Under the pieces are notes generated by a model. That model saw only the letters and a list, made by a program, of their open reading frames with translations. It did not search any database and was not told where the DNA came from. This document shows positions 1 through 8,961 of a stretch of 64,000 bases of DNA, piece by piece. The stretch lies in the NCBI RefSeq assembly GCF_014467285.1, contig NZ_NKHR01000001.1:1-64000 (forward strand). Reading direction: 5' to 3'. This DNA comes from Xenorhabdus sp014467285 (GTDB lineage Bacteria; Pseudomonadota; Gammaproteobacteria; Enterobacterales; Enterobacteriaceae). The first letter of the stretch is position 1. Every line of letters begins with the position of its first letter. Both the position numbers and the translations under genes were made by a program.

Positions 1-53
1 AGTTGTTGCAATGTAATTCGTTCAGGCTCAGAAAGTGTTATCTTCGATTTCAT
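1..53 (-). CDS. N-terminal fragment of a possible IS630-type transposase (partial)
   Basis: On the minus strand an ATG at 51-53 opens a frame that reads MKSKITLSEPERITLQQ and runs off the left edge. The short stretch resembles the start of IS630-family transposases, which often begin with a K-I-x-L-x-x-x-E/Q-R pattern. Only 17 codons are visible and no clear ribosome binding site precedes them, so this is a weak call. It could equally be the start of another small DNA-binding protein. Confidence 0.3.
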   Translation of the reverse strand, partial: MKSKITLSEPERITLQQ

Positions 54-145
54 AAGAACAGGTGGAAAATCGGGTTATCGGGTTATTGATTATAACAGTA
101 ATGCAGATAATTTATCTTATTAACTTACTTTTATTTCTACTAAGT

Positions 146-173
146 ATATGGATAACCAAAGGATTATCCATAT
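146..173 (-). terminator. Hairpin downstream of the S8 protease gene
   Basis: A perfect 10-bp stem (ATATGGATAA / TTATCCATAT) with an 8-nt loop lies 9 bp beyond the protease stop. The stem is AT-rich. The thymine-rich run lies on the plus-strand side (TCTCTTTTATT), so termination of the protease transcript is plausible but weak. Confidence 0.4.
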
Positions 174-181
174 CTCTTTTA

Positions 182-2386
182 TTAAGCATGTAGAATTACT
201 TGTTGCTGTACCTGTATAGGCTGTAATGTCTGATATTTCTGTCGTATATTATTATATAAATCTGGCATTTCCCCAGCAGATAAAGTAACAATTAAAACAT
301 AAGGTAAGTCGTCAAGTTCAGAAACATCAACTGGCATCCCACAGTCGCGACCATAATAAATAATATCAAAGCATGGAGTAGTAAGTTCATCTTGTTTGAA
401 TGTGTGCTCACTTCTCAATGTTGTTTCCCACTTATGACCATCACCTCTTTGTTCATTTTCGTCTGCATAAATATTTTTTAAGTTAAAAAGCGGGAATGTT
501 AAGCCTTTTGTTGTATCAGATATACCCCTCCTCATAGTAACCTCTAAACCACTTCGAGTGTAATTTAATGGGTGTTCTGCGTCTACTGGGCTAGAAAAGC
601 AAAATGTTGCTCGAAGATATACACTGCCTGTAGTTGGTTCATCAGGATAAGGAATGAATGCTCGCATATGTTGAGAAGGTTTGAGCACACCTTGATAAAT
701 GACTTTCACTTCATTGTCGTCACAATAAATAACATCTGAAATATTGTGCGGAAATCTACCCCAGCCAACTTCTGAACGTTCATGATTGCTGTTTTCAGCA
801 TGATGAATTAAAAGAGCCTTAGCAGTGAGAGGTGTAATATTATATTGTAAAGATGAACTTAAGGCGATTGCTTGTCTCAATGCTAGTGGAGCGGCAAAGC
901 TAGTGCCTGCGGTACTTGCCAATCCATTATTCATGGGGCTGAATATCTTGAAAGGCTCTTCTGAATTTCCGCCAAAAGCAACACCATCTGGTTTCACGAA
1001 TCCTGGACTTCTACCGGGGCCAACACAGCTATAATGGCACCTTTCCCAGTTTTCTGAAAGAGATGTTGCTGCACCTACAGATAAACCATTGACTAAATCG
1101 GCAGGTGGTTGAATCCTATTAAGACTTGCTGGCAAATGACCATCATTTCCAACAGCAACTGTGCATAAAGTATTCCCTGCTGAGAGAGCTTCCTCAAGTG
1201 TTGAAGTCCAGACATGAACATCATCATCATCAACAGGCAGCCTTGGCCCCAAGCTTAAGTTAATGTAATCGTAGTGTTGTGTGTCAAGCACACTCTTTAT
1301 TCTGATTAGAACATCAAAAAGATCAATATCAGCATTATTTATGTTCGAGTCTAAGACTCTGTAATGATCAATATTACAGTAAGGAGCGTTTAGTTTTACA
1401 GCACCTGAATCCATAACGCCAAAGAGAAGCGTAGATGTCACATCTTGTCCATGTGAGAGAAGTTGGGCACTTGTTTTTTCATTTTTGTTAAAGGAGTACT
1501 CAGTTACCCACTGACTAAAATCGTCAATACTTATTCCTCCGTCAAATATTGCTACCTTTAAACTTGGGTTGATTGCTCCTTCTGATGGTAATTCAAAACT
1601 AGAAGGGGAACTCACAGAACGTCTAATTACTGGCTCACTAACTCTTAGTTCTGGGAGATCTCTAAGCGCCCTTAAAAAAGAAAAATTTGCTATTTCATAA
1701 GCTATTTTTTTATTGGCTTTAATAGGCATAAAGGTTAATCCTTTGACTTTTATGCATCTTTTTTTATCAACGGAGGCCCCTTGTTGTAAAGCAAATATAA
1801 CAAAAGCGTCAACTACAGCTGAATTTTCATCTGGGGTATGTAAGGCTACTTCAATACTTCTTTCATCCTCACCTTTTAAAGACTTAATTTTATCAGTGGG
1901 CTTAAACATTGAAACACTTTCGAGTGTGATGAAATCATCTTTTTGGCTTTTATTTAAAGTATCATCGTTTAATGCACGCAAAAATGATTGAAAATTTTCA
2001 GTTTTCCCTGAAACGTAGATACAAGCCGTTGTATACTCATCTTTTCTACCTTTTTTCTTTATGTCTTTACGAGGCTTAATTCTGACAGACTTACTACCTA
2101 CACTTGCAAGAGAGAATTTGTTAAATAATCCTACCGGAAAATAACTTTTAGCCAGAAAGGTTGGATGAAGCACGAATTTTGCTACTGCTTTACCATCTGG
2201 TAGTGCGGAGGCTGGTACGTTTTCAATTTCACTGATTAGTGATGCTAACTCACGCATTATTACTGGCTTATTTTCATTATAGGTATAGGGTTTATTTTTC
2301 CCTCCACCACCTTTTTTTATTTTTACATTACCCGTCAGTGTTTCTCCGTAACCCAAAAGCATATTCTTATTATTCATTACCTTCAT
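182..2386 (-). CDS. ietS: Subtilisin-like (S8) serine protease, IetS-like effector of an ATPase-protease defence pair
   Basis: The 734-residue protein carries a complete S8 peptidase triad: Asp282 (AIFDGG), His312 (SHGQD) and Ser496 (GTSFAAP), with the oxyanion-hole Asn414 (AVGND). About 270 residues with no obvious known domain precede the protease domain, and about 200 follow it. There is no signal peptide, so it should act in the cytoplasm. Its start overlaps the end of the upstream AAA+ ATPase gene by 17 bp, so the two are translationally coupled. An AAA ATPase paired with a cytoplasmic S8 protease is the composition of IetAS, first described as a plasmid incompatibility/toxin locus of Agrobacterium Ti plasmids and later reported as anti-phage. 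The family assignment rests on architecture and gene order; defence activity here is inferred. A second ATG at 2377 is a possible alternative start. Confidence 0.8.
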   Translation of the reverse strand: MKVMNNKNMLLGYGETLTGNVKIKKGGGGKNKPYTYNENKPVIMRELASLISEIENVPASALPDGKAVAKFVLHPTFLAKSYFPVGLFNKFSLASVGSKSVRIKPRKDIKKKGRKDEYTTACIYVSGKTENFQSFLRALNDDTLNKSQKDDFITLESVSMFKPTDKIKSLKGEDERSIEVALHTPDENSAVVDAFVIFALQQGASVDKKRCIKVKGLTFMPIKANKKIAYEIANFSFLRALRDLPELRVSEPVIRRSVSSPSSFELPSEGAINPSLKVAIFDGGISIDDFSQWVTEYSFNKNEKTSAQLLSHGQDVTSTLLFGVMDSGAVKLNAPYCNIDHYRVLDSNINNADIDLFDVLIRIKSVLDTQHYDYINLSLGPRLPVDDDDVHVWTSTLEEALSAGNTLCTVAVGNDGHLPASLNRIQPPADLVNGLSVGAATSLSENWERCHYSCVGPGRSPGFVKPDGVAFGGNSEEPFKIFSPMNNGLASTAGTSFAAPLALRQAIALSSSLQYNITPLTAKALLIHHAENSNHERSEVGWGRFPHNISDVIYCDDNEVKVIYQGVLKPSQHMRAFIPYPDEPTTGSVYLRATFCFSSPVDAEHPLNYTRSGLEVTMRRGISDTTKGLTFPLFNLKNIYADENEQRGDGHKWETTLRSEHTFKQDELTTPCFDIIYYGRDCGMPVDVSELDDLPYVLIVTLSAGEMPDLYNNIRQKYQTLQPIQVQQQVILHA

Positions 2387-3452
2387 CCTCTACCTTAATG
2401 ATTTTTCTAATTTGCGATCTTGGTATTCCTAAGTCTGACGAAATTTTTCTTTGGGAAACACCCTCATCAAGCATCGTTTTTATGACATTTTCCAATGATG
2501 TATTGCTCAGTAATTCGTCTATTAGAGCTGAGCTTAAAGATACCTGCTCTATAATGGAATTCCTCTTCGCTTGATTGATGGATTTTTCAATCACAGCATA
2601 AGATATTTCACCTAATCTTGACGAAATATAATGTGCTAAACTTTCTGCAATTTCTTTTGATATAAGATAACGCAGAATTAAATCATTAGTAGGGTATTCA
2701 AAGTTTATAACCCTATCAAATCTTCTCCATGCAGCAGTATCCAAAAGTTCAGCATGATTAGTTGCTGCTATGAGAATAGATGTATTGGGCCATTCATCGA
2801 TAGATTGTAAAAGAACGGTAACAAGTCTTTTAAGCTCACCGACATCTGTAGCGTCATCTCTTTTTTTGGCAATAGCATCGAACTCGTCAAGTAATAATAT
2901 ACATGGGAAAGATGAGGCATAGTTAAGTACGGACCTTATGTTATTTCCTGTCTTACCAAGATAACTGCTCATCACACTCGCAAGGTCAAGAGTCAGTAAG
3001 GGCATATTTAGTTTACTGGCTAACCATTTTGCAGCCAAAGTTTTACCTACTCCAGGAGGTCCGCCCATTAAAAGGGAGCGGGATGGATGTAGACCCTCCT
3101 TATGTAAGAGTTCTTTCATTTCCCATTCTATTACAAAACGATTTAGAGCTAACGTTGTGCTTGTTGGCCAAACAGGTTCAACATCTAGAATTACAGGATA
3201 TGTTTCAACTAACAATTTTTGCCTTGTATCTGCATCTACGGGGGTTACTCTAGGGATAACCGGTTGGGCTCTTTCTACAGCATACGCTCCGCTAGTTTGC
3301 ATAAGTAGGCTTTCTAATTTTGTTGCTAATTCTGGTGACTCTTTTTTGAGCTTTTTTGTCACCATGCGTAGTCGCATGACAAGACTGTCCCGCTTTCCAG
3401 ACAGAGCATCACTGACGACGTCAATGAATATATCATTAGTTAAGTTAATCAT
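2370..3452 (-). CDS. ietA: AAA+ ATPase, IetA-like partner of the S8 protease
   Basis: This 360-residue protein has one AAA+ module. Walker A is GPPGVGKT (131-138), Walker B ends LLLDEFD (D189, E190), sensor 1 is Asn232 (AATNH) and an arginine-finger-like pair lies in AWRRFDR (241-247). The last 35 residues (QRKISSDLGIPRSQIRKI) look like a helix-turn-helix. The gene is the first of a two-gene unit, overlapping the S8 protease by 17 bp. In IetAS-type loci the ATPase is thought to control the protease; whether it is antitoxin, sensor or unfoldase here is not visible from sequence. The protein has no membrane segment. Surrounding IS debris and AT-rich DNA suggest acquisition by transfer. Confidence 0.8.
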   Translation of the reverse strand: MINLTNDIFIDVVSDALSGKRDSLVMRLRMVTKKLKKESPELATKLESLLMQTSGAYAVERAQPVIPRVTPVDADTRQKLLVETYPVILDVEPVWPTSTTLALNRFVIEWEMKELLHKEGLHPSRSLLMGGPPGVGKTLAAKWLASKLNMPLLTLDLASVMSSYLGKTGNNIRSVLNYASSFPCILLLDEFDAIAKKRDDATDVGELKRLVTVLLQSIDEWPNTSILIAATNHAELLDTAAWRRFDRVINFEYPTNDLILRYLISKEIAESLAHYISSRLGEISYAVIEKSINQAKRNSIIEQVSLSSALIDELLSNTSLENVIKTMLDEGVSQRKISSDLGIPRSQIRKIIKVEDEGNE

Positions 3453-3800
3453 TTTACCGCCTCATGATAAAATTAAACCAATTTTTTGGTAATGATACAC
3501 CAATAACGATAGAATTAGTTAAAAAAAACATAAATTCATGTATTTTTGGCCCGGTTTTTAATATTTCTGTACCACCATTGAATTTGCTAGTATTGCGATA
3601 CATCTGCACACTTTTGGAGGCAGATATCGTCGGACACATAAACCTCAGTCTAGCGATGAAAGTTCCTTAAACTAAAAATTACCTTAGAAGGGTGTTTCTA
3701 TATTGCTATTTAAGTGCATATATGGACACCGACTCATATTCAAGTAGGTGACAAATTTTTCTGATAAAAGTAGTCGCAAACATATATTAGGCTTCAAAGA
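3453..3800. other. Intergenic DNA upstream of the ATPase-protease pair
   Basis: About 350 bp with no convincing gene. Short frames of 61-68 codons on both strands lack ribosome binding sites and recognisable sequence. The promoter for the minus-strand ATPase gene must lie here, but I could not pick a convincing -35/-10 pair. Confidence 0.5.
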
Positions 3801-4113
3801 GCCCTGATGAAAATCCGCACTCTCTGCCCTCACTATTGAAACAGTCTTTGACAGACTAATGCACTTGCCAGGCTCACAGAGAGTCGGTACTACCTGTCAG
3901 TACATCTACTTGTGGACTTCAACGACATGATTGAATTAACATCGCCCCTTATCGAGGGATATAAATTGATTGTTGGTTAACCAACGCTCAGGCGCTCCGG
4001 GCATTCTTATTGGTTAATGCCACCACTGTTTTATTCACACTGCTACGGGCTATCAGCACTTTTAGCCAACGCTGTAATTCATTACACTGTTCATCAGGCA
4101 ATTTTTTAAGCCG
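3800..4113 (-). pseudogene. Remnant of an IS110/IS1111-family transposase and its right end
   Basis: Reading the minus strand from 4113 to 3988 gives an open stretch containing LPDEQCNELQRWL, then NKTVVALTNKNARSA. This matches the extreme C-terminus of IS110/IS1111 transposases, which usually ends with 'VALANK.AR..WAL'. A stop (3988-3990) sits where the family's tryptophan should be, consistent with TGG to TGA, and the frame continues ALVNQQ behind it. The DNA from about 3960 down to 3800 resembles the non-coding right end of such elements. The rest of the element is gone. Confidence 0.6.
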
Positions 4114-4270
4114 ATATCAAAGTGTTGTGCGCGCATAATAGATGCTGTATTCCATAATCAAACTATGTTCATCATTTTTACATGTGCAAAATTGATAGCC
4201 GCATTAACGTGATTAGGTTTGCTTTCTTATATTGATGATAAAGGCGGAGCTATAACTCCTGGAGAATGTT

Positions 4271-4801
4271 ATGCAACTTTCGGATTTAGGAAATAGAATT
4301 TGTATCATAGGGCCTTCGAACAGTGGTAAATCTACCTTTGCTCATGCGATCTCAAGGAAATGTGATTTAAAAGTGATTCATCTGGATCTGCTTTTTCATT
4401 TACCCAATACAGACTGGCAGGAACGTCCCGTAGATGAATTCATCTCATTGCATGATAGGGCAATACAGAAGGAAAGCTGGGTTATAGATGGAAACTATGG
4501 AAGATGTCTGCCACAACGCTTATCCAGAGCTACGGGGGTAATTTTATTAGACGTTTCGACTCCATCAAGCCTGTTACGTTATGCAAATAGAACCCTATTC
4601 CAACGTAATCGTCGCTATGGTGCTCTGGAGGGTAATAAGGACACTATCAAATGGAAAATGATCCATCATATTTCTGTTGTCATACCAAAAAGCAGAAAAC
4701 GTTATGCGGTATTGTTTAAACAATTGACTATACCGAAGATCAAACTCTCATCGATTAAAGAAATTAAAAAGCAGTTTGATGAATGGGAACTCTCTTGGTA
4801 G
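4271..4801 (+). CDS. FlaR-like P-loop kinase (adenylate-kinase-fold protein)
   Basis: The 176-residue protein starts with a Walker A motif GPSNSGKS (14-21) followed by HLDLLFHLP, then WVIDGNYGR near residue 75, the hallmarks of the small P-loop family often annotated as 'DNA topology modulation protein FlaR' or adenylate-kinase-like. Family members probably phosphorylate or bind small nucleotides, but no substrate is established. The start is supported by CTGGAG 8 bp upstream. It is a stand-alone plus-strand gene between minus-strand mobile or defence units, so its context gives no functional clue. Confidence 0.75.
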   Translation: MQLSDLGNRICIIGPSNSGKSTFAHAISRKCDLKVIHLDLLFHLPNTDWQERPVDEFISLHDRAIQKESWVIDGNYGRCLPQRLSRATGVILLDVSTPSSLLRYANRTLFQRNRRYGALEGNKDTIKWKMIHHISVVIPKSRKRYAVLFKQLTIPKIKLSSIKEIKKQFDEWELSW

Positions 4802-4917
4802 CTATTTCAGTAACTCATCTCCTGCCATGTTTATACCTGAGTGTAAAAAAGGAAAGAATTGCTAAGTGTACGATACCACTACATACAAGCAATGTTCCAA
4901 TGTGACAGGGGGTTGTT

Positions 4918-5796
4918 CTACTCTATATGCTCAGTTAGGGAATCTAGATCTGAAATTTTTTTCAGCAAATTTAAGTAATCAGGTTTATGCTCAAGAAGCC
5001 AATGTAATATCTTAGGATTGTTTAATAGCTTTGTGACGTGGGATTTTATAATAACTAATTTAAGTGTGTTGGCTCCATAGTGTTCTTCGTGTTTTTTAGT
5101 TTCTGTTTGAACTAATGCCATTTCTTTTTCAAGTCTTATGAGATTTTTTTGGATATCTGATTTGTCTTTTTTTATAGTGGTATTTTTTAATAGAGATTCT
5201 GGAGTAGCATGAAGTAAATTTAATGCAAATTTTGCTGAGAAATTATTAATACTTATCATCATATTAGCTGATTCTACTTGCCTTAACGGTAGCATTTTTT
5301 TCAATATATTCAAACTTGCTATAGGTATTTGTTTATCTGATAACAATGATGTTACTTCTGAATCTATTCCCTGTGTTATTCTAAAGCGATTTTTAAGAGC
5401 TTCCTGTGATATATTTAATGCTACACTCAATTTTTCTATGGAAACTCCTGATGCTACAGCCTTTTGTAGCATTTTCTGCTCTTCAATTACAGTTAAGTGA
5501 TTTACATGTTTATTGGGCGTATAAGAGTCATTAATAGTAGACACAATACAACTGGCTTTTTCTATTCCTAGATCCTTCATCGCTTCAACTCGAAGGTGAC
5601 CATCTAAAATTTTTATACTCTTTCCTTCATTATCAAAGTAAATGATAATTGGTTCTATCAATCCAATTTCTTTTATAGATGATTTTATTTGATTGTATTT
5701 TATACTGATCTTTACATTCTCAGGCAAAGACTTGCTGGCTGCCATTTTATCTATAGGTATATCAATAAGATTATCGTCAAAACATAATTTAAGCAT
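4918..5796 (-). CDS. ParB-like protein with RepB C-terminal domain, third gene of recombinase-ParB-ParB operon
   Basis: The 292-residue protein has a ParB/Spo0J N-terminal domain with the ParB motif DGHLRVEA (65-72), a central helix-turn-helix-like stretch (VSIEKLSVALNISQEALKNR, about 118-137), and a segment from about 169 (LPLRQVESANMM...LLHATPESLL) that matches the plasmid-partition RepB C-terminal domain (PF07506 type). A coiled-coil-like region near 205-240 follows. It begins 3 bp after the preceding ParB-like gene and no ParA ATPase is nearby, so ordinary partition is unlikely. It probably binds DNA together with the recombinase. Codon use is very AT-rich. Confidence 0.75.
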   Translation of the reverse strand: MLKLCFDDNLIDIPIDKMAASKSLPENVKISIKYNQIKSSIKEIGLIEPIIIYFDNEGKSIKILDGHLRVEAMKDLGIEKASCIVSTINDSYTPNKHVNHLTVIEEQKMLQKAVASGVSIEKLSVALNISQEALKNRFRITQGIDSEVTSLLSDKQIPIASLNILKKMLPLRQVESANMMISINNFSAKFALNLLHATPESLLKNTTIKKDKSDIQKNLIRLEKEMALVQTETKKHEEHYGANTLKLVIIKSHVTKLLNNPKILHWLLEHKPDYLNLLKKISDLDSLTEHIE

Positions 5797-5799
5797 AAA

Positions 5800-6699
5800 T
5801 TAATCCTTATAAGGTTGAGCGGTATCAATAATTATAGATGGAATGCTGGTTAATTCTTCTTTGGATAATATTTCATTAAATGACGGTTCTAAAATAAGTT
5901 CACTAAGAATTTGTTTGGCTAATATTAAATTTTCCATGACATATTCAGATTTAGCTTGAAGTAGCCTATGTTCTTCGACATTTTTTTGGTATATAGATAG
6001 CAATTCTTGGGTGCTTATCTTTTGGGAATTTTTATGGTATAAATAGTCATGGCTTGTGCTGCCCTTATTTCCTTGGCTCCTTATTTCCAGTATTTTATTT
6101 ATTGCTGCTATGTTTTTATTAGTGATTGAACCGCTATTATAGGCATCTATAAGTAAATTTTGATTATGTTTATCATCGGATCTGGCGAATTTAACAGCAA
6201 GAGAAATAGGGATTTGGCCTCGTTCAACAGCAGTTAATAGTTTTTGCTCTCCTTTTTCTAATAGTAGAATAACACTCCTAACCCAACTTGAAGAATAACC
6301 AATAGTAGAGGCAATATCATTATCACATATTCCGTTATTTTTCATGTCCCTAATTCTTTCATATAACTCAGTTGCTCTTGGTTTTCTTCTGGCTACATTT
6401 TCGCTAAGGCTCATAATGTATCCATCTTCCTCATTAACATCTTTAATTATAGCAGGGACATGAGTACTATTTAGGTTATATATGGCTTCCATTCTACCTT
6501 GTCCGCATATTAAGGAATATTTGTACTTTTTATCCTTGATTTTTCTTACTATTATTGGCTTACGTAAGCCACTAAGATTAATGTTATCTTGAATTTCTTG
6601 ATGTATGGCTTTGTTACGTTGTCTTGGATTGGATATTTTAATTAAAGAAATATCGATCATTTCAATATGATTGTTGTTTGGAAGGTTTTCATCTGTCAT
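5800..6699 (-). CDS. ParB/Spo0J-family protein, second gene of recombinase-ParB-ParB operon
   Basis: The 299-residue protein shows the ParB N-terminal nuclease-like fold with GQGRMEA (66-72) and SENVARRKP (about 97-105), followed by a helix-turn-helix (DIASTIGYSSSWVRSV, about 124-139). The C-terminal 100 residues are helical, charged and without a named domain, and end with ILSKEELTSIP. The gene overlaps the recombinase stop by 4 bp (ATGA) and is followed after 3 bp by a second, different ParB-like gene. Two unlike ParB proteins without ParA suggest a DNA-binding complex serving the recombinase or a silencing role, rather than plasmid segregation. This role is inference. Confidence 0.75.
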   Translation of the reverse strand: MTDENLPNNNHIEMIDISLIKISNPRQRNKAIHQEIQDNINLSGLRKPIIVRKIKDKKYKYSLICGQGRMEAIYNLNSTHVPAIIKDVNEEDGYIMSLSENVARRKPRATELYERIRDMKNNGICDNDIASTIGYSSSWVRSVILLLEKGEQKLLTAVERGQIPISLAVKFARSDDKHNQNLLIDAYNSGSITNKNIAAINKILEIRSQGNKGSTSHDYLYHKNSQKISTQELLSIYQKNVEEHRLLQAKSEYVMENLILAKQILSELILEPSFNEILSKEELTSIPSIIIDTAQPYKD

Positions 6700-8234
6700 A
6701 TATACTCCGTTATTTCTTGTCTGGCTACTATTTCAAAGAATACATCTAAGTTATCGTATCTATAAAGTTCAAGAAAAAGTGGATTTTTCTCTTTTATTAC
6801 AAACTCTTCATAAATAATATCTAAACTTGGGAATATATAATAATCAGTGGGGTTCTGGTTATTACTATCCATTCTTATTATAATGGTTATTTCTGGTTCT
6901 AATTTATTCTCAAATCTTACTTTCCATTTTAATTTTCCTGTTTTTGTTTTTATGCAACGTGAAATTACCAATGAAATTGATAATTCATCATTAATATCTA
7001 GCAATGAGTTATCAAGTTTGCGAATGATGCAATTTTTTGACTTGATTGATTCTAAAAAATCACTCACTATAATTTTCAGCTTTTCTCTTAAGGTTGCATT
7101 TACTTGAATAAATGAGTAATCATGTTCAGGTTTATATCCAATTAAATAGTAAGCTCTTATTAATCCTCCAAATCTAGCTCTGAACACAGAGCTTGAAGGG
7201 CTAGTCTCATCTTCATCTATTATAAAACCACTCAATTTCCCTTTTTCCTTGAGCTTCTTCTTAAGATAATTGAGTAGATCTTCATTTGTTAAATGTTTGC
7301 TCCTATTTTGAATTATTTGTTTAGCTAAAATAAATTTCTCTCTAGAAACTATAGCTTCAAATGCACCATCACACCTGATCCATTCATTTATTGGATTTTT
7401 GACAAACTTTTGTTTAAGCTTGAAAGAGGTTTTATTATAAACATTATTACCGATATACTTTTCATTTGTCAGTATTTGATGGATTTTACCTCTGGTCCAT
7501 GTGCTATTATTTTCGGCTGGTACTCCTCTCTGGTTTAGTTGTGTAGCGATAAGATATTCAGGGTAATTCTTGAAAATAAATGAATCATATATTTCATTTA
7601 CGATATTTATTTCATGTATTGGTCCAGGTATTAAGACAACTCTGTCTGTTTGGATGCTTTTTCTCTGTCCATATTCAAGAATGAGTTTTGGTTCGTGTTT
7701 TTCATCGATTAGTTGTCTTCTGAGCCCATATCCAGCCATTCCACCTTGGTGATAGCCTCGTTTTATAAGATTGGCCTGACCAGAAAAAACTTTTTCTGAT
7801 AAATTCTTGCTATAGGATGCTGCTCCATATCTCAGAATAGGTAAAGCCAGAATATTTATTTCAGGATGATCATCTGACAAGGATTCCGCACAATAAATTA
7901 TTTTAACATTATGTGTTTTTAGGATGTAACTATAATGAGCTGCCTCATCAGGATCAGGAAACCGTCCAAAGCGACTGACATCATAAATTAGGATTGCAGT
8001 TATCTCTATCCTGTTATTGGTTACATCCGCAATGAGTCTTTTGAAAGCATTGCGGCCAGATAGTGTTACTCCGCTTTTTCCTGAATCATCATAGGTGCGG
8101 ATAATAACCATATTGTGCTGTTCAGCATACCGTTGAATGTAAGCTGATTGGTTTTCGATAGAATACTTTTGATGTTCAGTTGACATTCGAAGATATTGAG
8201 CAACTTTGATCATTTCATCGTTTATATCATTCAT
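6696..8234 (-). CDS. Large serine recombinase of a conserved recombinase-ParB-ParB operon
   Basis: The 512-residue protein has a resolvase-type catalytic domain: Arg16 and nucleophile Ser18 (YLRMSTEHQ), and the active-site loop DVSRFGR (85-91). A recombinase domain follows (TRGKIHQILTNEKYIGNNVYNK, about 245-266). The C-terminal 180 residues form a domain with FIIDEDETSPSSSVFRARFG and ending in a conserved-looking tail. The combination resembles recombinases found next to RepB/ParB pairs in rhizobia and other proteobacteria (from memory). It is the first gene of the operon and overlaps the next by ATGA. Catalytic residues look intact. No att site or excisionase was found, so what it recombines is unknown. 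Confidence 0.8.
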   Translation of the reverse strand: MNDINDEMIKVAQYLRMSTEHQKYSIENQSAYIQRYAEQHNMVIIRTYDDSGKSGVTLSGRNAFKRLIADVTNNRIEITAILIYDVSRFGRFPDPDEAAHYSYILKTHNVKIIYCAESLSDDHPEINILALPILRYGAASYSKNLSEKVFSGQANLIKRGYHQGGMAGYGLRRQLIDEKHEPKLILEYGQRKSIQTDRVVLIPGPIHEINIVNEIYDSFIFKNYPEYLIATQLNQRGVPAENNSTWTRGKIHQILTNEKYIGNNVYNKTSFKLKQKFVKNPINEWIRCDGAFEAIVSREKFILAKQIIQNRSKHLTNEDLLNYLKKKLKEKGKLSGFIIDEDETSPSSSVFRARFGGLIRAYYLIGYKPEHDYSFIQVNATLREKLKIIVSDFLESIKSKNCIIRKLDNSLLDINDELSISLVISRCIKTKTGKLKWKVRFENKLEPEITIIIRMDSNNQNPTDYYIFPSLDIIYEEFVIKEKNPLFLELYRYDNLDVFFEIVARQEITEYI

Positions 8235-8250
8235 TCACCATCATATCCCA

Positions 8251-8289
8251 TTATGATCAGAAACCATGTTGATTGAATTTTGATCATAA
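8251..8289. promoter_or_regulatory. Inverted repeat upstream of the recombinase-ParB operon
   Basis: TTATGATCA at 8251-8259 is repeated inverted as TGATCATAA at 8281-8289, a perfect 9-bp inverted repeat with a 21-bp spacer, starting 17 bp upstream of the recombinase ATG. A palindromic site at this place could be an operator or binding site for the recombinase or its ParB partners. Confidence 0.45.
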
Positions 8290-8961
8290 AATTGGCGAGA
8301 TCAATATTTTTTTGTGAAATTTGAAAATCTTGTTGCTTATTGGCGGTATTAGGAATTGATAGGATCTGCTGCTATCTAGCGTAAAGTTGTCAATAAGTTT
8401 TCTTTTAACGATATAATTTCATGAATAAATCAATTAAAAATATTTTGTAATTATATAATGAAATATTATTTTCCAATCAGTGGATGGTTATATATTTTCT
8501 TGCGTGGTGTCGTGTTTTTCTACAATGATAGAACCTGAATTAGAGATAAATTACATTAATTATAAAGAGTTATACCCAATTATGATTTAAGTTGGTTTAC
8601 TCGTGACGACTGAAAGATATGACTGTATTGATCAGTTTGGTATGATGTGACATAAGTTAATTAGAGAAGTTTAGTTAATTAAAATAGTCTAATGTATTTA
8701 TATTAAGATAAAGAAAATGTTTATCATGGGAAATGTTTTTTTCTGTCTTCACCAGAAGATTCTTTTTTTATTGGTGAAAGGTGGGAGTGTTTAAATGTAA
8801 ATTATCGCCTTTAAGGTGTGATGGCTGCTTATAATTGTGGTACTTCAACATAAATCCATGCTTATGTAAAAATTAAAATCCTCTCTCAATTTAAGCGAGT
8901 GTTAATTGTAGGGAATAGTACATTAAATGGTTATAACTCGTTAATAAAATACTTTCAAAAT
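8290..8961. other. AT-rich intergenic stretch without recognisable gene
   Basis: About 670 bp between the divergently placed accessory operon and abgR. I see no ORF, RNA gene, IS end or strong hairpin. It probably marks the boundary of the accessory island, but no direct repeat or tRNA was found. Confidence 0.5.

Noticed and set aside
3454..3670. 61- and 68-codon frames upstream of the AAA ATPase gene
   Set aside because: Mutually overlapping on opposite strands with no family resemblance or start signals.
4918..6699. Plasmid partition locus or integrated plasmid
   Set aside because: There is no ParA, no replication initiator and no parS-like repeat cluster; the ParB-like genes are coupled to a recombinase instead.
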